Shown piece after piece: positions 1 through 13,041 of a DNA stretch of 23,659 nucleotides. Under the pieces are notes generated by a model. The model was given only the letters and a program-made list of their open reading frames with translations. It ran no database searches and was not told the DNA's origin. How positions within the stretch are numbered: the stretch's first letter is position 1; each line of letters begins with the position of its first letter. The stretch spans positions 1 to 23,659 of the forward strand of contig NW_026516549.1 in assembly GCF_025602895.1 (NCBI RefSeq), written 5' to 3'. The position numbers and the translations under genes were made by a program. The stretch is from Polychytrium aggregatum (lineage: Eukaryota > Chytridiomycota > Chytridiomycetes > Polychytriales).

Positions 1-3000
1 TTGGCAAAAGTTTCGGTGGATGATCCAGACAAGCGTCTTGTATATGGTTGCTGGGAGCAGGCGAAGGTTCTCCGGATTGTCCAATATTCCGGTGGCGACG
101 GTCCTGGAGTCTGAATATGTGGGTATCTTCACCGACGAGAGCGGCTGAGGGAACCAGAGTAATCAATGCCATGTGCGCAATATTGGGAGTGCTGGTTAAT
201 CAAACCCCGCATCTACTTCCACAATCAAGCTATCTCCCGTGAAGTTCATCCAAACCCAACCTGCATGGTATGAAGAAAGTTGCGGTTGATTGCTGAGCCG
301 GAGGATGCAGACTCGAAAACAGACTCCATTCCGGCAGCCTCGACGGTATGGCAGCTGGTGGGAACCAATTCAAGACCTCGGACGAGCACCACGACGCCAT
401 CAAACCACAGCTCGCAAATCCTGATAAAAACGATCCGCGAGTCCAGCTTGGCGACAAGAGTGCTTCCGGGGCGCATCGAAAGCAGAGACATTCGGATCAC
501 GGGGTGTGCTAGAAGCGATGGTGCGAGATCGACATAGAGCGGCGCATCCCGCGAGTGTCCGTCCATTGCCTCCGTTCCTACAGGTATACGCAACAAAGCG
601 AAAATCAAGGACGTGGTGAGCAACAATGGCCATGGCACAAATTCACACCGGATAACAAACAGCTCTTACACGCAGCGCGCCGACGAAGCACTGCATGAGA
701 AATGTGTCGAAGAAAACATAGACCCTCGATATAATGAACATGCTGTGGATACGAGCCAGTTGCGCAAACAGACGTACCTTCCCACGGCCACTGCGACTGT
801 GTACGAGGATAGCCAACCCAAAACACGGGCAGCCCCAGGAACGAGAGAAGCGGCATCTCAAGCGCTGCCGATAGTGCGACCAGCGCCAGTATCAACGGCG
901 CCAACACAACTAGGTACGCCAAATAGAATGGCCACCCACGGCGTCGCTGCTTCTTGTCCGTCTTGTTATGGCAGACCATAGGTGAGTTAGATCAGCATCA
1001 AGCCGCAGCAATACTGAGCCCATGAGCGACCTCGCATTACATGGGCTGCGGTGATTATCGCCATCGATTGGAACACCAGATATGACAACGCTTCATCAAT
1101 CAATGTCATGCGCATACCAGAAAGTAGAAGACGGTCATCGTGGCAAACCCAAGCCGATCTTTGATTCCCAGGACGGTAGCGACAACTAAATACGATATCA
1201 GGAGTCGCAAACCAATATCCAGCGAGTTGAAGGTCGAAAGGACACTCCCCCCGGCAGCTTCGGCGATACGAACAACAGAGAGCTCACAGAGCAACGGCAA
1301 AACTTCTTGCCAGGATCTCCGAAACGCTCGTGCCAGGAAAATGGCCGAAAACACATTCGGCAGATTCGACGGCGCCAGGTCCAGAGCGACGAAATAAGGA
1401 GCAACCAGATGGAGCAGCATGAAGCCGGCCGATAGAATCCTGTGTGTCTGGGGCGGAACTGGATTCCGCACGACGCTGAATAAGTACGGCCGCACAAGAC
1501 GGGAGCAGACAACCATGGAGCCGAAGAGGACATAAACAGCATAGGCTGTCCACTGATGGGTTGAAACGACTGACTGAGATTGTACATAGACGAGGCTGCA
1601 AGAGAGGGCGAGTCGAAAGGCCATATGAGCCAGTCCTCTTGCCAGAGTCCGGCCAGGACGCGGAATCGACAGTCCAAACGGCATCATCTGGTTGATCACC
1701 GTCGATGAAAGGATACACGCCGATGCTTGAGCAACGATCACCACGGCGCCGAGGCTGGATGTGCAGAGGTACAGGGCCAGAACAGCGCCCAATAGCAGGT
1801 AGCCGAGCGATCGTAGAGCCAGTAATCTGGCAGCACCCCCGATGAGAGGCTCCTCTCCAAGAATCAGTATGCCGGCCTGGGAATGCCCAGCGGGCGCGCA
1901 GACACGGCGATGATGGTGAGAAGGATGCAGCCACATGGGGACAAACCCAGCGGTGCTTGGAGAGGCTATATCCACCTTTTCGGCGAGGAGACACAGAGAG
2001 AGTCGCAGCGACGGAAGGACGCCGGTACTCCAGAACAACGGCAGCGCCAGGAAGAAGACATCCGAGTAGGTGTAAACTGCATACACTTGCTGGTGTGAGA
2101 GAGCAGCACAGATTAGCCGTCGCCAACGCAAGGGCGGCGCTGTGCGATGGACAGCAACGGCCGGGCCACAACCGAGCCCGCTTTACGACAACGCCGATGG
2201 CTCGGTATTGTGATACTCACTTCAAGATATCCCCAGACGATCGCGACGCAGACATGAAACGGACGCGTGAACCGATCGATGCCATTCGGATCCTCGGGGA
2301 AGAAGCTGCCACGAGCGACCTGATCAGAGGAAGCTCATCAATGCGAGCGCAACCACCAGGCTAGACATACATGTTGGGTTCCGGCGGAGGCCCACTGGCG
2401 AGGAATGTATCAAGTCGTCAACGGGCGTGAGAATGTGTCGTGGTGCTGATTCTGCTCGGCTTGGCTTGGCTTGGTTCGGCTCGGAATCTAAACCGAACCA
2501 AGCACCCGTACTCTTGGCGGATCTCGGTGAGCCTCAGCTGTGCCATGGATGTGCAGGATATAGCATGCACAAAACCCACCTCGTCAGCGACCACTGCGCC
2601 ATCAACACTGGAATCCATTCAAGACCGGCGACAACTTGCGACCGGGAGGACAAAGTGGAGGACCAGACCCACAGCCCGAGAAAGAGAGCAGAGAGAGCAA
2701 TCCGCAGCATTGCAAACACCCAGTGTTGAGCCTTTGTCTGAAAGATAAACTGGAAGATCAGATAGGAGAGCGATCCCGAGTCTCGATCCTCGATTTCAGA
2801 GGGAGCGATGCTGGCATCGTCCAAGATCCCAACGGTTGCATATCGAGCCCGGCGGGCGTGGAGGAAGTATCGATCGGCGAGAGCGACAGCAGCGAGCAGA
2901 GCCGCAATGGTTCCTGGTGGAGACAGAGCACGCATTGGCGACTTTTTAGCCTGCAGCTGCAATGCAACAGCTCTCGCCAAGCGTGCCAGGGACTCATATG

Positions 3001-3233
3001 CAAGACTGACCCATGAAGCCGTACAGAGCTGTTGTTTTGTTGGATAGCGCCGCATTGAATATGGCCCACACGATATAGGGGGCGAGTGCAGCCGCAAATT
3101 GAAGCACGACGAGGAGGACCGCAAACCCGCGGGATATCTCCGAAGGAGGGAGCCTCAGCCCCCCTGTCAGAGTCGCAAAGGCTTCTCGCAGCGCAAAAGC
3201 CAGAGTGTATTCGTTCAGAAGCGGTGCGGACAT
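1..3233 (-). CDS. PCNX: Pecanex-family multi-pass membrane protein, 3' partial
   Basis: Large polytopic membrane protein of the pecanex family (in animals an ER protein linked to Notch signalling; role in fungi unknown). Exons, 5' to 3' on the minus strand: 3233-about 2580, 2319-2221, 2089-1118, 961-778, 577-261, 144-1; the frame stays open at the left edge, so the C-terminus is missing. Family landmarks remembered from animal pecanex: an N-terminal LTGG followed by two hydrophobic segments; a segment ending VDIA after a TM helix; GLPVFWVGYPR; RGLELVPTSCHTVEA; and IPTYSDSRTVATGILD in the last exon. Introns at 2220-2090, 1117-962, 777-578 and 260-145 join in phase, and those at 2220-2090 and 1117-962 carry CTAAT/CTAAC branch sites. 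Two unsettled points: a one-base frame slip near 3010-3012, and the donor of the intron ending at 2320 (2579 or 2575). The start ATG fits the family N-terminus. Family confident; exon detail moderate. Confidence 0.85.
2456..2486. repeat. Short TTGGC pentamer run inside a pecanex intron
   Basis: Several tandem TTGGC/TTCGG-type pentamers (GGCTTGGCTTGGCTTGG), followed by sequence able to pair with it (AACCGAACCAAGC at about 2490-2503). It lies in the pecanex intron that ends at 2320. The inverted arrangement could form a hairpin. Confidence 0.7.
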
Positions 3234-4091
3234 GCTTCCGGGATCACGATGGGCTCGGAGCAGATGCCGTTGCTTTCGGGTCCCTTTGCTGGACGACGCA
3301 GGCAGCGGCCTCGACTCGCAGCGAGCGGTTGGCGAGGTCCTGGCGCCGAATCGGCCCAGAACGAGCCCACAAGGAGCAGCCCGCCACTACCCCTGGTGCG
3401 AGCCCAGGCACTATGGATGCGGAGGCCGAGATGTGTCCCTTGGATATCCATCCCATGGAGCTGCTCTGCGGCCGATGTCTCATCGACCGAGTCCATCGCG
3501 GCAGTGCAGGCGCCGATCGACATCATTCGGCTGGGTAATTGATCGACATCACTCAACCCACATATACACAGGATCCCGCTTCAGTCAAGAGAGCTGTATT
3601 AGGGCAATCCAAAAAAAACGGGACACCCGGGTATTTGACCATTCATCGAATATTTTGTTACCCAATGTTATCGCGCGCTGGCCATGACCATTCGCCGGAC
3701 AGTGTGGAATCGCGACGTCAATGCGGCGCGCAACATGATCACAGTATGCAGGTCGATTGTGGAGATCGGAGAGCGACCGGTGGTCTTCACTCGGAGGCTG
3801 CCAAAGTGATCTGTTTTATTTCTTGTGGCTTTGCTTGACGCAAGCACAGCACATACTACATGTTCATGGAAACGGCTATATTGTCCCGTTTTTTCTGAAT
3901 AAAGTGTAGGGCCCTGGAAATGGCGACACAGGCTGACCTCAGAGCCAGCGCCAAGTCGGGGCGTATGCTCCAAGCCGGACATCGACACATTCTCGAATCC
4001 GATCTGATTGGTATCGAAAGTGCCTCCAGAACCGGAGAAGCAAGAAGCAAGGCGCATTGTGTGGAAGGATACAAGGCAAACCGGCGCAGAA
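3234..4091. other. Intergenic: pecanex upstream region and 3' flank of the SAP-like gene
   Basis: About 860 bases with no coding segment I can support; the open frames overlap one another and are Ser/Arg-rich shadows. It should hold the pecanex promoter and the 3' untranslated region of the gene ending at 4092. A minus-strand AATAAA (plus-strand TTTATT at 3815-3820) lies about 270 bases past that stop codon and could be a poly(A) signal, which is weak evidence. Runs of A at 3610-3617 and T at 3889-3894 flank similar CCCG sequences in opposite orientation. Confidence 0.5.
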
Positions 4092-4778
4092 TTATGAGCT
4101 GAGGTACTTTTTGATGAGGTCGGCCTTCTTGTCCTTAGGCTGAAACCGGACTCGGGCGTTGCGGAGGAGATCCTGCAGCTGGGCAAGGGATAGCTTGTTG
4201 AGGTCCTCGGTGACGATCCTGTTGATGATCAAATCGACAAACTCTTTCTTTTCGGTGGCGCCGCGGGTGCTGACGCTGCGCTGCCACAGCAGAATCCGGA
4301 GCTCCTTGCCAGACATCTTCTGGAGCTCCTTGACGGTGTGCAGGGCCAGCGTCTTGGGAATGGGCTGGCTGGTTGCGGACGGGAAGGGCCGGTACTTTGG
4401 CGGGGCCGACGACTTTGACGACCCAAACATCTTGAGGACAGGACCAAGGCCCTCGACAACCATGCCCACCAAGATGACGACGATAAGGGCCGTGGTCAGG
4501 GCTTTGCCGATGAACGTCCACGGGCTCCGGGCCCTTTCATCGTCCTCTTTTTGGAACTCAAGCTCGAGTGGGTCGTCCGGTTCGAGAGATGCGGCGCCGC
4601 AGCAAGACTTTTGCGGGGCCTTGCGACGACGAGTCGAGTTGGACTCGTGGAACTCCTTGATGTCCTCTTCATTGAATGTCGAGTCTGAGCCCTGGTCGGC
4701 CTGGGCGGAGCCGTACTTGTGGATGTTGCGGATGAACTCGCGCTCCTCGTCCGAGTCGATTTCTTCGATCTTTGGCAT
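4092..4778 (-). CDS. Single-pass membrane protein with tandem SAP/HeH-like motifs
   Basis: Single-exon gene of 228 residues. I chose the ATG at 4778, giving [12 protein letters not shown], because the frame upstream of it reads as GC-rich low-complexity sequence from the promoter. Residues 1-80 are acidic, charged and probably disordered, with a basic patch RRRK at 50-53 and CC at 59-60. One hydrophobic helix spans about 92-115. Residues 149-186 and 191-226 look like two consecutive helix-extension-helix (SAP/LEM-like) units: [14 protein letters not shown] helix, turn, then [13 protein letters not shown]; and [10 protein letters not shown], turn, then [10 protein letters not shown]. Such folds bind DNA or RNA in many nuclear proteins, and in Heh1/Src1/Man1 proteins they accompany inner-nuclear-membrane helices, but there the motif is N-terminal. 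A nuclear-envelope role is therefore only a suggestion. It shares a 320-base divergent promoter region with RVB1. No close family recognised. Confidence 0.8.
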   Translation of the reverse strand: MPKIEEIDSDEEREFIRNIHKYGSAQADQGSDSTFNEEDIKEFHESNSTRRRKAPQKSCCGAASLEPDDPLELEFQKEDDERARSPWTFIGKALTTALIVVILVGMVVEGLGPVLKMFGSSKSSAPPKYRPFPSATSQPIPKTLALHTVKELQKMSGKELRILLWQRSVSTRGATEKKEFVDLIINRIVTEDLNKLSLAQLQDLLRNARVRFQPKDKKADLIKKYLSS

Positions 4779-5098
4779 GCTTGCGAATGGACGGGGATAT
4801 CCAAAGAGCCAGATGGAGATATCGAGAGCGCCGGATGGGGCACGAGGACGGAAAGGGCTTGTGGGGCGCTGGACGGTGTCGCACGCTGGTTGGTGCGCAG
4901 CAAAGCCGGGGCGGCTCGCGTCTCCGCGCGGCTCCAGCCACCCGGTTCGAGCCGCACCGGGGCGGATGGCGCCAAGCGTCAATCCTCCGCCCATGCACCA
5001 GGAATCCCTCTTGCTGCGTCAAGATCTCGACTGTTTCCGCCCCCGAGCCCATCTGCACCCATTCACACGCAAGCCGCCACCCCGCTCCTGCCAGCAGC
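4779..5098. promoter_or_regulatory. Divergent promoter region between SAP-like gene and RVB1
   Basis: These 320 bases separate the start codons of two genes transcribed away from each other, so they must contain both 5' untranslated regions and probably a shared promoter. The stretch is strongly GC-rich. I see no TATA box, consistent with a housekeeping CpG-type promoter; a CACCC/CGCCCC-rich segment lies just before the RVB1 ATG (about 5030-5090). Confidence 0.5.
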
Positions 5099-7580
<2,482 letters not shown>

Positions 7581-7997
7581 GACGACTCAAATCCGCTCGG
7601 GTTGGCACATCCACTGCGACGGCGCCACTGGGGGACTGCCCTGGGCTGGATCTGACCTGACCTGATCAGCACTTTACTTAATTTATGAAATATGGACAGC
7701 ACAAAGCTTGGTTGGATGTGCTAGCCATGATCTTTTGTGATGCCGTAATACACATGACGCATGCCACCACTCCTTCCGGGACATGGCCGTTTTGGAATGA
7801 GCGCCACGACATCACTATGGGGCTCGCCAGCGGTGTGGTGGGGAGCAAAGAATTGCACCGTAGTGATTGTATTGCCTCTGAGGCGAGCATCATCGGCCAG
7901 CACCGCGATGCCACGACACTGGGCTTCGTTTGGGCAGCAGAGACGCAAGCTCAGAAGCAAAAATGTCTTGGCTATGCGCATCGTCAACTTGCTCGTG
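7581..7997. other. Convergent intergenic region between RVB1 and CENATAC
   Basis: About 420 bases between two stop codons facing each other; it must hold both 3' untranslated regions. An AT-rich segment at 7665-7695 (ACTTTACTTAATTTATG) is the likeliest RVB1 cleavage region, although it has no canonical AATAAA. No coding segment supported. Confidence 0.5.
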
Positions 7998-9698
7998 TCA
8001 TTCGTTTGGGCCTCTGTTCCGCTTGCGTTTCTCGTCCCGGAACTCGCGGGCGGTTTCGGACCGCTTGCCGCTGTTCCATACCCGACCAAAGTTTGGTAGC
8101 CAGTCGTCGCCAACATCCCCGCCTGTAGGCAGCAGCCTGGTTAGCCACAGCAGATGCGCCAAACATAATAACTCGCTGCATGGCCCGGATGTCGCTCACC
8201 AAAGGTCTGGTTGGCACCGACTCGGTTGGGATTGAGCCGCCGGGCTGCCTCATGTTGCTTATGCAGCAAGTAGTCCACGATCGATGGCCCGCACGCCGGA
8301 GCTTGTCCGTCGTCGCTGGACACTGGCTCGTCTTGGAGCCATGGGGGGATGCTGGGCTGGGACCTCTGCGGGCCCTGAGAGCCCGAAGGGAGAACAATCC
8401 GAGCGAGCCCTGGGAATGATGGTGAGAGCACCCAAGAGCGGGCATGAGTGGGCATGAGCGGGCATGAGCCGCCAACATCGTCGGCGCGCGATCAAGAAAA
8501 TGGCCATACCGATGGAAGGATCGAGGCGGCTGGATATCGGACGATTCGACACAGAGGCATCTGCAGCACCAGTGCCGTGTAGATGGATGGCGCTGCTTGG
8601 GCCGGCAGTCGCAGGCTTCAGAGTCGATGTTTGGTCGAGCCGGCCAACAAGCTGCGGGTCTGGCGGGTGTGTTGGCGATGACACCCTGGGTTTCTTGAGA
8701 GGCGGCTGCTGAGCAAGCTTGAGTCGAGCGATGCAGTGAAACTAAAAGACGAGCTCGATGAGGCCACCAACCAACCAAAGGACCATCGAGATCCTGTCGA
8801 TCGAAGGATCTGGTGCTGGGCGATCGACATCTGCTCCAGACACGAACCTCATCCAGCCGCTCGGCCGTCAGAGAAAACTCTCCGAGCCGCGACATATCAA
8901 TTTTATGGGTATAGAGCCATCGCTTCAAGGCCTTGAGGTGCGATGCGCTGGCCCAGTGCTCAAAGATGTGAATGCTGGCGTTGGAGCGGTTGAGGGTGGA
9001 TAGTTTCGGGATGAGGAAAGTGGCGAGGGTGCGGCCACACATCCTCGAGATGCTCTCTCGACGCAAGGGCAGATGATCGCCATCGCACAAGATCTGATAA
9101 CCGGAGGACCTCACCAGTATATGTGAAAATCCGGCACAAAGTCGATGCTGGCCTTGATTTTGGAGTCGCAGAACAAGCACTGTGGATGTGGATACAAGCG
9201 ATCGGAGCAGAGCAGATATCGGATTTAAGACTGGGTCTGCGTGCACTGCGTCGCCGAGGGGGGGGGAGACCGAACAGGAATCGATCCCAAGGCGAGGATA
9301 AGAGCGATCGAGGGATGGGCACAGCCGTACCCAAGTGTCGGGCTGCTTGGTTGAATCGGTGATGATCAGGACATTGCGGAGGTGTTGGCGAAAGCCATCG
9401 TTTTTCTGGGTGGGCGAGCGACGGACAGGGCAATGGGCACAGCGAGAGGGATTTTATCAGCACAGCGACTTAATAGCCAAGGATTTCGAGTGCGAGGCGA
9501 GGACTCTGCAGCAAGACAGCGGGCTGGATGGGAATGACACTGCACCTCCTTCTGTCGAGACAAGAGCCGCTGGACATTCGCAGCATGGGTCTGGGTGAAG
9601 AAATGGCGCTTGCCGTTGAGAAAGTTTGCCCGGCAGAGGCTGCAGTATCCAGCCTTGTCTGTGGGTGCGGCGACCGAGTCCGGGCTGGTGCTGTTCAT
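7998..9698 (-). CDS. CENATAC: CENATAC (CCDC84)-like minor-spliceosome protein
   Basis: In humans CENATAC binds the U4atac/U6atac-containing snRNP and promotes splicing of AT-AC introns. Seven exons on the minus strand, all phase-compatible: 9698-9546, 9405-9331, 9179-9115, 8974-8848, 8741-8510, 8409-8200, 8122-7998, giving 328 residues (human about 332 from memory). Two CCHH zinc-finger-like units with identical H-x5-H spacing: C19, C22, H32, H38 and C77, C80, H104, H110. The C-terminus carries the family signatures PPWLQDE, NPNRVGAN and WLPNFGRVWNSGKR (residues 295-308). The last intron has a CTAAC branch site and a CTGCTGCCTACAG acceptor; intron 5 (8509-8410) contains three 10-base GAGCGGGCAT-type repeats. 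Exons 1, 3-4, 6 and 7 are secure by homology; exon 2 and the exon 4/5 junction rest on splice signals and phase. It converges on RVB1. Confidence 0.9.
8436..8470. repeat. 10-bp tandem repeat in CENATAC intron 5
   Basis: Three copies of GAGCGGGCAT (one with T for C) in tandem, lying wholly inside the intron at 8509-8410, just upstream of its pyrimidine-rich acceptor. Confidence 0.8.
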
Positions 9699-10259
9699 CG
9701 GCCCAAGGACGGAATCGGTGCGGTTGGCTCGACCAAGCAAGTCCGTTTGGATGACGAAAGCGAGTTCGGCGCGCTGTGGCCTGGACATGACCGAGCGGGG
9801 GTTTGAGCCGGCAGGACAGCAAACCAGCTCGAGCGCTGGGCAGGATCGGCCCGATGCAAGAATGGGTTATGCCAGGAACACTCACACCAAGCAAGCAATG
9901 GCGGGGGCTTTACTGCCTGTCCGAAGGGCCGATTGATTGACGACACTGTCAGCGACTTTCTGGTTCCTCATGATGCCAGAGCCTCGAGATCTCCAACGGA
10001 AGCGCATCTGGATGAGTAACTCAACTCCCCAAGTGGCAGACAGCCGCCGGGTCAGCGGAACAAGCTATCTGATACTCCTTGCCACTGCCAGCGCAATAAC
10101 CCAATGTACACACAGAGGACAACACCCCACACGGACGGACCGATGGCGAGACGAAACGAACGGTGCGCAAGTTAGGTTGTTGGGCGATCGTAGAATCACA
10201 GCGTGTTGATAGAATTAGTTGGGTGTATATATACAGAGGGAGAAGGCGGTGTCAGGGAA
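9699..10259. other. Intergenic: CENATAC upstream region and 3' flank of the acidic factor gene
   Basis: About 560 bases between two minus-strand genes. No coding segment supported. It should carry the CENATAC promoter next to 9698 and the 3' end of the gene stopping at 10260. A TATATATA element at about 10223-10232 sits some 30 bases beyond that stop; TA-rich elements of this kind promote 3'-end formation in yeasts, so it may be part of the poly(A) signal. That is inference. Confidence 0.45.
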
Positions 10260-12016
10260 TTAGATGGGACTATTTGAGTATGGGGAATGGAAGAGCGGCG
10301 ACGAAAAGGCAGCGTCGCTCTGTTCGAAATCGCTCAATTCCTGATAGTTTATCGGTGACAAAGGCTCGAAATTGGCACCAAAGGGATCTGGAAGGAACGA
10401 CGCATCGTCGGCAACGAGGGCAGAGTCGGGAAACTCGGTGGTATCGAAGTGGTCCTGGAGAGGGTGGCTCAACGGATTGTTTGGCATTGGGACGGTACTT
10501 GAGGGGAGGGTGAGTATTTCGGTGAAGCTGCAGTCGAGCTGGCTGTGAGTCTTGGGGTACTCGTCGATCGCCAAGAAATCCATATCCTCAGGCGCTTGAA
10601 GGGAGGGGAAGGGAGTACCGGGCAGGATCGCATCATTCTCGGCAGCAAAAGCGGGGAAGTGCAGCGCCGGAGTCGGCTCGGTCGGATCAAGGACATATGG
10701 CTCGATGAGTTGGTTGTCGTCCATGTAGCCATTGCTCGGCCTGTTAACTTCGAGGGACTGGAGGAACTCTTCATTCATAGGAAGAGTGGGAGTATTAATA
10801 AGGACTTGATGGCTGGGCAAGGTCAAGTAGTACTCGTTGCTATTCGACTCGAGAAACGGAAGAACATCGACGGGAGATCTGCTTGGGGTTGGCAACACTT
10901 GCATGGGCTGTTGCGGCGACAGGCACGAGCGGTCATTGTCGAATGGATACAGAAAGTTGTTGTCGAACTGCTGCAGGAGCATTTTGTTGTGCGCCTTGTC
11001 CCAGTCAAAGACATTCATTGTGGGTTCCGGGGAGATTGTCGGGGGATCCACCACGAAAGTAGGGACATGGGGGCAAATGATGTTTTGCATCGTGGGTGGA
11101 GCTGTGGGCACGTTGTTCGCAGGATATACGTAGAGGGGGACTGGCTCCGGCGGGGTCACTTGGAGGATGTCATCGGGAGCAGCCAGTCCAGAGTCGATGT
11201 CTTCAGCCAACTGGGTAATCAGCTCGCGAAACTCCTTGGACCCATCCATGCTGGGACTGTGAGGAAAGATGAGGATCGACTGTTAGCTGTGGCAAGTGCG
11301 GAGCGAGGAACAACTGAATTAAGCACAGCCAGGGTGATAGCTAGGTCAAGAAGAGCAGATACATACGTTTGTGGTTCGATGGTCGGCTCCGTCTTGCTCA
11401 GAGTCTTGGAGTGGGCGGTCTTGCACCGAATCGATCGGGGGCGGTGATGGGCAGGCGACTGAGGGGGTGTGCTGACCTGGGACGGGCTCTTTGCATGCAT
11501 ATTCAGGAGCATGTCGACAAAATCGGCATGGCTGGTGGCGCCCGAGAGCTTCTTGAGACGATGGAACCTGTCCAGGACCGGGCGGGAGACCCAGATGGTC
11601 CAGTCGGCAGATTTGGCCTTGTCCTTGCGGCTTACGGCCGAGGAGGTTGCTTCTGTCTCCCGGACGGCAGCGAGGCTCGCGGGCGGGTGCTTCATAAACA
11701 GGTCGAATTCATCCAGCAGACTACTCAGGCAGCAGCTGTATGGTGTGTGGAAGAGGGCCTTGTGTTGCTGCAGGACGGGTGCAGAAGGAGCCAGAGTCAG
11801 GAGCTGTCTGGGTGCAGACGCAAAGCTGGGACGGAGCGGATGGAGAACCTCTCCGATGCAGCCCCGGGTCCGACCCACTCCTGGGCTCCTCGCTGCAGAC
11901 ATGTCTCGCGAGGTTGCCACTCAGCGGACCGCTGGGTCGACACCAACCTCTTTGAGCTTCAGATTGCAGCGGTTTTCCCTGAGAGGGAGATCGGTTGGGC
12001 GATACACGAGAGACAT
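10260..12016 (-). CDS. Putative transcription factor with acidic Pro/Asp/Phe-rich C-terminal half
   Basis: Three exons on the minus strand, 12016-11948, 11767-11367 and 11256-10260, join in phases 0 and 2 to give 488 residues. Acceptors are strong (CCGTCCTGCAG; CTTTCCTCACAG with a CTAAC branch site). Residues 77-116 (WTIWVSRPVLDRFHRL, then SHADFVDMLLNMH) form a strand-helix-helix pattern like a ribbon-helix-helix unit, which I cannot assign to a named family. A basic Ser/Pro-rich stretch follows (about 117-160). Residues 165-488 are strongly acidic and rich in Pro, Asp, Glu and Phe, with hydrophobics set in acidic clusters (DMDFLAIDEY; ELSDFEQSD), as in activation domains. The role as a transcription activator is inferred from composition. 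A TATA-like element lies about 110 bases before the ATG. The first exon is the least certain part. Confidence 0.72.
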
Positions 12017-12123
12017 GGCGCGGATGGTTTGGCAGAGCGAGACTGAGAGCCAGGCCGGGCTGAGGAGGCAGAGGTGGGCGGGAGCATTGATGCAGGCGAA
12101 GATGGCCGGGGACGCAGGGGGGG

Positions 12124-12131
12124 AATAAATA
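12124..12131 (-). promoter_or_regulatory. TATA-like box of the acidic factor gene
   Basis: The minus strand reads CTATTTATTC here, in a very GC-rich surrounding, about 110 bases upstream of the ATG at 12016. Position and contrast in composition suggest a TATA element. Confidence 0.4.
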
Positions 12132-13041
12132 GGGCGATGGCGATGGCGCTGGTGGCGATGGAGGCAAGCCGGGCATGAGGAGTGCATGGCGATGAAAGGT
12201 TTTGGCGACACAGACTCTGGGAGGACGCGTCGCGGACGACGATTTCTGGCCAATAGTGGGCGAAGGATACGCGCCGGTCAAGGCGGGTCGACATATGACT
12301 GGGGGACGAGGCGGTGGCGCGGGGGGTATCAGAGGAACACCAGGTGCGGGAAAAGTCAAACGATGCCGCCAGTGGGCCTTGCAGCAACGGCGCCAGCAGC
12401 CACCGAGGTCGCACTGCACCGAGACGGAACGCGGGGAACGCCCACACTGACATTCTGGAACAGGCAGACGAGGTGCTTGCGAGAGCAGCCATGGAAGACC
12501 AGCCGGCATCGGTCGTGCTGGCTGCGGACGGCCAGCGTGATGCGCGATAGCGGCGACGCTCGTCCTGGAATGGAAGTGGCAAAAGCAAGCCCGAGCACGC
12601 AAGGCGACAGAGTTGGGAAATCGCTCGGGGAGTGGTCTGCACCGCATTCGTGCGTTGACAGCCCGGTCGCACCAATAGGCCGGTCTGGTCGACACACATC
12701 GCTGCAGCAAAGGCCAGTGCGGCCCGCAACATGGTCGCGGAGCCCAAGTCTGCCGCCCACGAATGCCAATCCCGTCCGTTTGGGCGCGTGCAGTATGAGA
12801 CCAAGGGAGTGCCCCGCTTGCCTCTGCGACGCCGTCGATGGACTCTGGTGCTGTCGTGCATGGCACGACGGGCTGCCGCTGTAGTCTGTGGTCTGCGGTC
12901 TGAGCATATCGAGCGAGCGGTGTCTCTGCCGATACACACCGAGCCAGCATGCTCCAAGCAGCAGCGACCTGTCCATTCCAGTGCAGTCCATTCCAGAACG
13001 AAACAGAACAGCCAAGCCAAGTCACGCCAAGTCACGATGAT

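Noticed and set aside
643..740. Hydrophobic segment MFIISRVYVFFDTF as a possible pecanex exon
   Set aside because: It cannot be joined in phase to the exon ending at 778, whereas a single intron 777-578 joins both flanking exons in phase and matches pecanex spacing.
1883..1960. Possible small intron in pecanex around the His-rich loop
   Set aside because: The GT (GTTTGTCC) and AG (ATTCCCAG) found there do not restore the frame; the segment is open as it stands.
4935..4960. GGTTCGAGCC, similar to a tRNA B box
   Set aside because: No matching A box, acceptor stem or cloverleaf around it.
7761..8099. Plus-strand open frame ending in a signal-peptide-like sequence
   Set aside because: It lies antisense to the last CENATAC exon, whose frame is fixed by conserved residues.
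12263..12270. GTATCCTT on the minus strand, resembling a U12-type donor
   Set aside because: It is not at the edge of any supported exon, and no TCCTTRAC branch site was seen at a suitable distance.
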